Shown here piece by piece: positions 18,401 through 27,400 of a DNA stretch of 64,000 bases; position 1 is the first letter of the stretch, and each line of letters begins with the position of its first letter. This stretch comes from a virus. The stretch covers positions 157,343-221,342 of the IMG/VR virus record IMGVR_UViG_3300022866_000322. One strand, written 5' to 3'. The translations under genes were made by a program, and so were the position numbers. The notes beneath the pieces were generated by a model, which ran no database searches, was not told where the DNA came from, and was given only the letters and a program-made list of their open reading frames with translations.

Positions 18401-21400
18401 AATTGTTGCAGTTGCATTGGCTCCTGATCCGCCACCTCCTGTTATTTCGACGTTTGGTGCAATGGTGTAATTTTGTCCTATATTGCCTACAATAATTTCA
18501 CCAACTTTAAGTTTATAGTTGTCTGCATATGGCTGGTACAAGTCAGTTGTAAAATATGTACTGTCAGATGTAACCTGGATGTTTGGTGAGCGGAATGTAT
18601 TTTCTTCTGCATACCAACGTGCCGGGATGTCAAAGTCTGTCCAACTACCAGTTGCAGTATCAGTCTTTGTGTAAACTGGAGTAAACTCTTTAAGTTGTGT
18701 TCTGTATGGCTTTACTTCATCTATATACTGTTTATAAAAATCTTGATTATCTTTGCTGTAGGTTGGCAATTGCTCGAGTGATCTAAGATTATGTAATACA
18801 TCAATAAAGCTGGTTTTAAATATCCAGTCTGGATTTTTCTGTTCTTCAAACACATAATTTATTATTGTAAAGAATAGCTTATTAAAATCTGTAGCCAAAC
18901 TGTTAATAAAAATTTGGGTGTACAAACTATCAAAAATATTTCCTATTTCGCTGCCTGCTTGCTTATCGAATGCTACTGCGTCAAACACAGCAGTATCAAA
19001 GCCCAAAGTTATTGTGGTGTCGTACAATAAGCTACTTAAAGTTACTGTGGCATTTTCTGCCGCAATCAAAGAAAGCTGTCCTGTGGTTTCGTATCTATAT
19101 GTGGACCAGTTTCCTGCACCATCATCTAGTATTTTTATGTAGTCGTTGTTTGCCAATACTAATTTTTGAATATCACCATACGTATTAACAGTATGCGCTA
19201 TTGCATTACCTGCAATGTAAGTACTGTCATACCATTCCGAAGGTGTCCACCACAGGTCTGTCTTGTAACTCTGGCTACGTATTAAATCAAACTCTCTTGA
19301 CGTGCCGTTGAACTCAAGCAATGACCATCTGTTTTCGTAACGACTATCTTGCGGAATTAAAATTGTATACCCATCAGCAAAACCTGTAGTGTCGAGATAT
19401 TCTACATCTGTATATGATGCTACTTGTGCATCATAACTAGCAGGGAACGGTTGTTGTACATACAAACTTGTTGCTGTAGTTGTTAGCAATACTGGGTGCA
19501 GTGCTAGTAGCCTGTTGGCTTCATTTACAAAAACTTCCAAGGCAGCTGATCTATCCAAGAACAGTCCTTGTCTAGGTCTAGAAAGTATCCCTAGCCTGTC
19601 TTGTGGTTTAAGTGTAATGTCGGGCACCAATCTACCTGTGCTGTCTTCACCACGTAAACTATCTCGCAGTTTGTCTATTACACGTTGAGGGATGGCACTT
19701 GTAGTAGTGCCTTGCTGAACTAATCCAAATTCGTTGTGTATTAATTGATCGTTATTCTCAACAGTCGTGGTGTCCAAATGCAAAATAACATCACTGCCTG
19801 TGGTCTTGTCATTTATGTTGTACAAGTTTACACTACTAGGCGAAGTTAATCCTAGGTAAGGAATATTTTGATCCTTTGGACTTCTTATATATTGTTCTAA
19901 TAGAGTAGTGCTGATCCGACGGTTTGCAGTTACTGGATCGACACTAGTCTTTCCACTTACCCAATAATAATACTTGCTTACGATTATGCCAGTGCCAGGA
20001 TCAACAAAAGTTGATTGTGTGTAAGCAGAGTCATCTGCATTCTTAGGCACACCATCTCCGCCATTACCTACATATTGACTAGGTAAAACATCGCTTTCTA
20101 CCCATTCGTAAATTGTTACTGTACTTCCCGGGAACAAACTACCCCAATTAATACTTCTGTACAATAGTGTACTCTGCTCGTAATCAATAAAGTTAGCTAC
20201 ACTAGTGTCCCACCATGTCTTACCAATTTGTTGGGTAGTCCAGTAAAATGAATCATTTGATATGCCGGTGCTTGCTGTTGTTGTATTATAAGAAGCTGGG
20301 TCAAATTCCTCAATGTAATCTAGTTCCTGTTCAACAGCACCTAGTAACTTGCCTTTGACAGGATCTAATATATCTAAATAATTTATTATTGTTTCTGATG
20401 TCTTATTATAAATGAACGCTGAATTAATTGCATCAATTGCTACCCTTGGTTCTTTGTACCTAAGCAATTCCCATCCAGGTTTACTACCTTCGTTGTAGTA
20501 TGTGTATACACTTCCACCGCCTACTGTAATGTCTGAATCATTAGTAACACCAATTACCATGATATCATTTACAATATCAATATCAGCACCATAATCATCA
20601 CCTGTCTCGACGCCAGGTGCAGTTAGTTTTTGGCTGAATGCAAATATTGATGGATTGTCTTCTGACTCGTAAGGGTTAGCTATGAGATCATATAGGTAAA
20701 CTGCACCTGAATCTTTAACTATCTTAACAAACGTAGTAGATAAACTATCAAATATTGTAACTGTGTCAGCTATATCAAAAGTCGTAGGGGTTGTAGTATC
20801 TGCGCCTTCGCTAGATATTGCCAACTTACCAACGCTTTGGCTAATGCCTATCGCAGTACCAAACTTTTCTCCAATTTGATTAGGATGGGTTACAACTTGC
20901 GTATGCTTGTAGATCTCTATTCCGAGATCAGTTAATCCGGTACCTGTGCTTGCAGAGGTAATGTTAAGTTTTTCTGTAGCAACTTGTACATTGCTTGTAA
21001 TTTGTAGCCTCCAATGGCTTTCTGTTTCTCCCGACGTTACGTTACTAATAAACACCAATGCATTACTTGCTGTTACTCCCGGAATACCTGTTCCATTAAT
21101 GTCATTGGCTACGTCTGTTATAGTAGTTCCGGTAAATTCTACTGGCCTATCGTTAATTACAATACTGTCACCTGAAGTAACAGTGGCGTTGCTCACTGTG
21201 CCTGTTACGTTACCGTAAACTCTTCCTGTGTTTACCAGTCTATAGACTGCTCCCGAACTATATTGATTTGCAAAGTAGGAAGGAGCACTTCCGTATAGAT
21301 TACAGCCAGTACCGCATAACTGAATATCAGTTCCGAATCTTTGTCCGTTGATTCCTGTCAAACTAGGAGAGATAATCTGATCTTGGACGAAGTTATTGGT

Positions 21401-24400
21401 TTCAACTGTTAGCGTAAGCCCTGCTGTTTGGACATCGGGAAACTGTACAGTACTTGGTGCGATTATATAATAATCAAGATCTTGGGTCAGTTCTACACCA
21501 TTCAATAATACTCTGTAGCTGTTAGCAAAAGCGTCCGGGGCTGTGAATGATGCCGATGTACCGTCTGTAGTAAACTCTGTAATTGTTCTATGGTACGCAT
21601 ACAATAGTCCGTCGTTGCCCTGTGTCCCTACAACTGCTGTGTCACTTCCAACAGTAAGTACGCTACCGTCTGAATTAGTAGCAAGACTTGATCCAAAGTT
21701 TGTACTAGCGTTTCCAGTTATTGTTGTAAGATTTGTGTAGAAGCTACCACGGGTGAATACCTGTATAACGTCGTTAGTTGCTGGTGGTGTTACAAATGTT
21801 ATCGTTTCGCCGCTAACACTGTATTCGATGGTTGGTACATACTCTACTGCACGTAGTTGTGAGTACACAAAAACTTCGGTTGGATCGCTTGTGAGTATGG
21901 ATACGTTACTGAATGTGCCTGTAGCTACAGACTGCGTGTCCGATACAATGTTGGCTGCAACGTTGGCTCCATTGATTGCAATAAGATCTGTGTCAGTGAA
22001 TGCCGCAACGTTTCCTGTAATAATAACAACATTAGTGTTAGTCAAAACTCTGGTGCTATCAAACACAACTGTACCACTTGCTGATGATGTTGTACCTGGA
22101 CTTTGATACGTTATGGTATCGTTTACTGCAACACTAACATTAGCATCTAGTACTAGGTTATATCGTTCGACTGGCAGCAGAACTGGATCAACTGCTGTTC
22201 TCAGGTTCAATTGATAACAGAAAACTTTATTTGCACCACTAGCACCAATATACAAATAGTTTGCATCTCTACTAATTGCCAAACTAGATCCAAACAAATC
22301 ACTTGCGCTACCTGCGGCATCAGTTAATATTTGTTGTATGATACCGTCTTTAAAGATGTAAACATAGCCTTTTCCGCTCGAACTGTCTGGTGCGCTGACT
22401 GCAACATATCCTTGTGCATTTACAACTTTGTATCCGAAGCTGTCTAGTCCTGTACTGTTTGCACTTAAAGCAAAACTTGCTGTCCAAGAATTAGTAACGG
22501 ATCTGGTAAATGCATTAACTCTACCCTCGCCTGACCCTGGCGAACCTACATACATCAACTGAGCAAGATTAGGTTCTATACTAACTGTTCTACCAAAGTT
22601 ATCATTGCCGGATAGTTTACTAGGATCTAGCTCCGCTTTGCTGTTATATACCCACGGGCTTGTTTTATTGTATACACCCCAATTTCCATCGTTGTCTAAA
22701 TTTTCTACCCATACCTTATCATTTTCTAACCACCCACTTACTGGCATCACTGATTGTATGTCAACAGGATTGCTTATCTTGGCGCTGGACAATCTATACA
22801 ACAATCCCGACCCACTGATTACTGCTTCTTCCTGCAATGCTTCTAAGTTTCTTGTTATTGTAATACTAAACCTAGTAGTGTCTATGATGTTGCCTACTTT
22901 ATACGCCCCGTCAAATCTATCATCAAAGTTTTTAATAACAACTACATCATCAACTGCTAGTCCGTGATTTTCATTAAACACAACTTCTGCAGAACCGTCA
23001 TCTCGGCTTCGCAGTATAAACACCAAACCGTCTATATAAGTTGCTCTGAATACATTCCAGCTACCGTTAAAGTCTTTAGCTACCCAAATCTTGTACCCTG
23101 TTCCTATTTTATCAATTGATGCAGATAATGAATCATAGTTATTTAAATTAAACAGTGTAGTGTCTACGTCTGCTAGGTTTACAAAGCCTGCCACTGGCAA
23201 CGGACGTAGTAACGGAAACTGTGTTCTGTCTTCAGTCACAAATACATTTGCGTTGTAAGTGCCAGATATCTTAAAGATATCGTTTTCTATAATTGCAACT
23301 GTTCCTTCTTGGGCGGCGTTGTTGTTATCTGTAAACTGTATAAGTGTAGGATTTTTAGTAATTGCAGTGTCGCTCAACGGTGTTTCAATGAACGCATTTG
23401 TATCCAATGATCCGTATTCGCCTACACGCATAGCCCAGTTTTCATACCAGTCAATATCTGAATCTAAGTTGCCAAATATTCCACCTTCTAAAGCATTAAT
23501 AGAGTTAGGTGTGCCTTTTTGTGTAATTAATCCTTGGTAATACTTTGACTGGGTAGTAACGTCTATACCTAAGTCAGTAAAGTACTGTCTTTCTCTGAAC
23601 CCAGTGATACCGTCACTGAATAATTGTATTTCTTCGTTAGCAGGTTGATTGTCTATATCGTAGAAACTAACACCAAGTTGTGCGTTTGATGCAAGATTTC
23701 TCAACATTCCGCTTTGTAATTCTGCCTTGTCAAACTGCTTCCATTTCGTAGTTTGGAAATTAGGATCGGCGGTTATGTTTTCTAACGCTGTATAGTATCT
23801 ATTTTTATGCTGGACAATAGATCCTTTAAGGTAATCAGTTCCGCCGCCCCACGCATCGATGCTATCACTGCTGAACATGAATCCTGGCAGTTCTAAACTT
23901 CCGTTCCAAGAATCAGTTTTGTATCCAACAAACTTTAATCTATATTGTCTATTACCTAATTCCGGAACGTAGATAACATCATTGAATTCAGTAACGTTAT
24001 CTAATATCAACAAGTGTTCTGTTTGTACTAAGTTTAGTTCAGCAAAACCCACTGACTTTTGTGCGTTGGATTGGAATGTAAACAAGTTATCTTCTCTATA
24101 AACCGAAAATTCGTTTTTATTAATTGGTTTAAAGTTTAGGTCAAGTACTCTACTGCCAAACGGTGCATTTTTTATCTCGTCTACAATTGCTGTTTGTTCG
24201 AATACCTTTAAAGTATCGCTCACAGGACTTAACACAAGAATATTATTAACACGCCATCCTTGTGTTGTCCAATGTAAGAATTCCTTAACACTTAGTATAA
24301 AATCTTTTTGTTGCTTGAGAGAGTCGTCATTGTCTACAAAAAGAAATCCTTGACTCTGTAGGAATCGCTGATAGCCTACTAAAAAATCAGTAACTTGTTG

Positions 24401-27400
24401 ACTGGAATTAAATTCAAAACCATAAGGTATTGTAATTTTTTGTTTTTTAAAGTCTCTAAAGATTACAGCACTGGCATCACCGTCAGTAACTTGATATGCG
24501 TTATTGTTAGGCTCGCTAGGTATAATAGTAAAGAATGGGCTGGTTATATCATACCCGCTTACTGTATACCCATTGGCTGTTCTTTGTACAATGACAGCAC
24601 TATATGTAATCTTCCTAATAGGGCTACCTTTGTATATCTTTAATGCATAGTTGTCATCGGGAATAACAACACTGTTGTTTATACTACTCGGACTGCTCTG
24701 CTCTGCCAGTAGTTCAATGAATTTTTTATCGGTATATCCTGCCACTTTGTTTAACAATTGAACATTTAGTTTTGCTAAATTTTCTTGTATTACTGTAGGC
24801 GCTGAACCTGCACCTAAGTTGGTTATGTAATCTGTTATCCAGTTTAAGTACCCAGCAGTGCGTTGTGTTACACCGTTTGCATCTACGTACCCGTTAACAT
24901 GAAGTGAGGTAGGGGTAAGGTGCTGACTTGTGTCAGTGATTTCAAATTGTCCAGTAAAACTATTTCTTTTGTATCTATGTACGTCTGCTTGTAGTCCGTA
25001 AAATCTAGCAGGTTTTGTTAGTGCCAACGCTAACATTAACGCATATGGATATTCACTACTGCGTCTCCATGCAAGTTCAACAGGACCTATATCTCCAACT
25101 GCATAACTTATATTAGCTCGACTACCATCAAAATCAGTGACGAGCATTTGCTCAGGACTACGTAAGTTACCGTTATCGTCTACTGGTATAAATTCACTTA
25201 GGTTTGGTCTTTGGTAACGTAGATCAATACCTTGTCTATCGCCACTGTGTATGTAGCCTATACTTAAATCACTCCATAGGGTGCTATTTCCGCCTGTGTA
25301 CGGAGAAACTCCATATCTGGTTTCCCAGTAGTCTGGCTTTTTGCTAAAGCCTAGCATTTCCCATGGATGCGTATGTGGTCTATCAGTGTCGTAGAAGTAT
25401 CTGTAAATGCTTCTCCAGGTTCCTGGTAAAGTTTCACCATTGACTATATCTCTAAATGCTTTGTAGTTCCAAGTGAACGGATCGCTTGCACTAAAATAAC
25501 TGTTTGTAGAAAAGTCAACTCTATTTGTGCCTACCCAGGCCAAAAATCCTTGGCTTAAAACTTGTGTAAATTCTGCTCTAGTATAGTCAGTGTCTCTGAA
25601 TTTGCCGGGCACGTAGTCAATGATGTTAAAAGTATCAGTATCATATTCAACCTTGACGTTGTTATAAATTCTACGCTCTAGTTCTAATAACAGATCATCT
25701 CTAAAGTCATTAAAGGCGGGAGTAATACTACCATCATGTCCTTGAATTACATTTGCTGGTGTACGCAGTGTATTGTCTAAATACTTCTCAGGAATGAACT
25801 TAGGATACATTCCCATCTTTGTAGGAGTTTCTGGGATGAAACTTCCGTCTGTATCACTGTACTCTACAATATCTATCTTGTCTTCAAATAACAATCTAAA
25901 ATTACTTGTGAAAGTTATTGCGGCACGATCTGTATTGAAGGTATAATCTCTGCCTTTTACTACTAAGGTCTTTGTTGTAACATCATCTACAGTTCTAGTC
26001 ACATAAACTAAAACAGATTTGTTACTCGGAATAGTGTCGTTGAATATACTTGTGATTTCGTATGCAGTGATCTCTGGGTCAAGAACAGTGTAAGTAGGAA
26101 TCAATGATCTATTGTCATCTCCATGTGGTATCATGTCACTACGGAACCACGGGAAACTACTGTTCTTAACGCTGTGCATTTGCAGAAGCACTGCATCAAA
26201 ACTAGTCTGCACGTTGTTTAAATCTAACTCAATCTTTCCTGCAACTTCTAAGAAATTCTTCCTGAATTTTGAGTATTCTCTATTGGCTAATTTAATGGCG
26301 TTAATCGAATCCATCGTTGGGTGATTTAAAAACAGTCCTGCATACACTGCAGGGGCACTATGCTGAAGTATACTTCCTGATGTGTTTTTATACACAATGT
26401 CTCTCAGGTTACTACTTCCAGGTACAGTACCCACAACACGTAAACTGTTATTTTTCAGCTCTATTAGATGATTCCTCATTTGCCCTAGTGTAACTGTAGA
26501 CAGATTTTTATTCAAAGTATTGATGTCTAAGTTAATAGGAACTTCGTAGTGTGCGTTAGCAGTGACCGGTATATCTTTATTAAAGATAGCAACAAACACT
26601 GCATCGTTTTTTGTAATCAGATCTGGATTAACCAATACTGCAAATTTATCTACTACTTTTGTAGTTGCAAAGTTACCCACGCTTACAATCTTGTTGTTGA
26701 CGTAAACTTTGATATGCGGGAAATTAGTACTAACGTCAGGCAAATTATCAATTGGGAATAAATTAGTTACGCCGTCGTATACAAAATCATAAATTTTAAA
26801 TTGTTTACTAAAATTGGTTGCAATTTCCCATACGTTGTCTCTGGCACATGTTGTAGTTGACACGTTCTTCTGTAAATAACCAGCATTCACTTTTTGTGGA
26901 GTTACAACATTGTTGGTCCCTGCCAGGTAAGTGAATGTTTGAGAATCAAAAGTGTTTTCAAATTCAATATCACCTTGATTCGTAAAGTTTTTGTAACTGA
27001 GAGGGAAACCCAATACTGTATCGTTACTGCCAGTTCCTCGCTTATAAGAAAATATCTTAGATCCAGTGAACGTTGTTCCAGTGAATGTACTTGCGTCGGA
27101 ATAACTTATGCCTTTACTGTCAACTACGTCAAATAACGGTTCTTGGTTATTTGCAGTTTTCTCTTGCGCTATAGTCCAACTGAAGCCATTGAAGTACCAT
27201 TGTTTACCACCATTGGTTCCTGACAGGACCAGCACAGTATTGTTGTCTACAACTGTTGCATCATCTGCTTCAACTAAGTATGCCTTGTAAACATCACTCG
27301 GGTCGTCTATTGCTTTTTCAATAGTAAAATTGTAAATTTTGTTTCTTACGTTGTCATCTAAGTCACTTGCAAATATAACTCTATCGCCGGTTGTAAGAGT

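Noticed and set aside
17365-22610. DNA-level tandem repeat or CRISPR-like array in the giant gene
   Set aside because: The repeats are visible at protein level only; DNA copies are diverged, without identical spacers or repeats.
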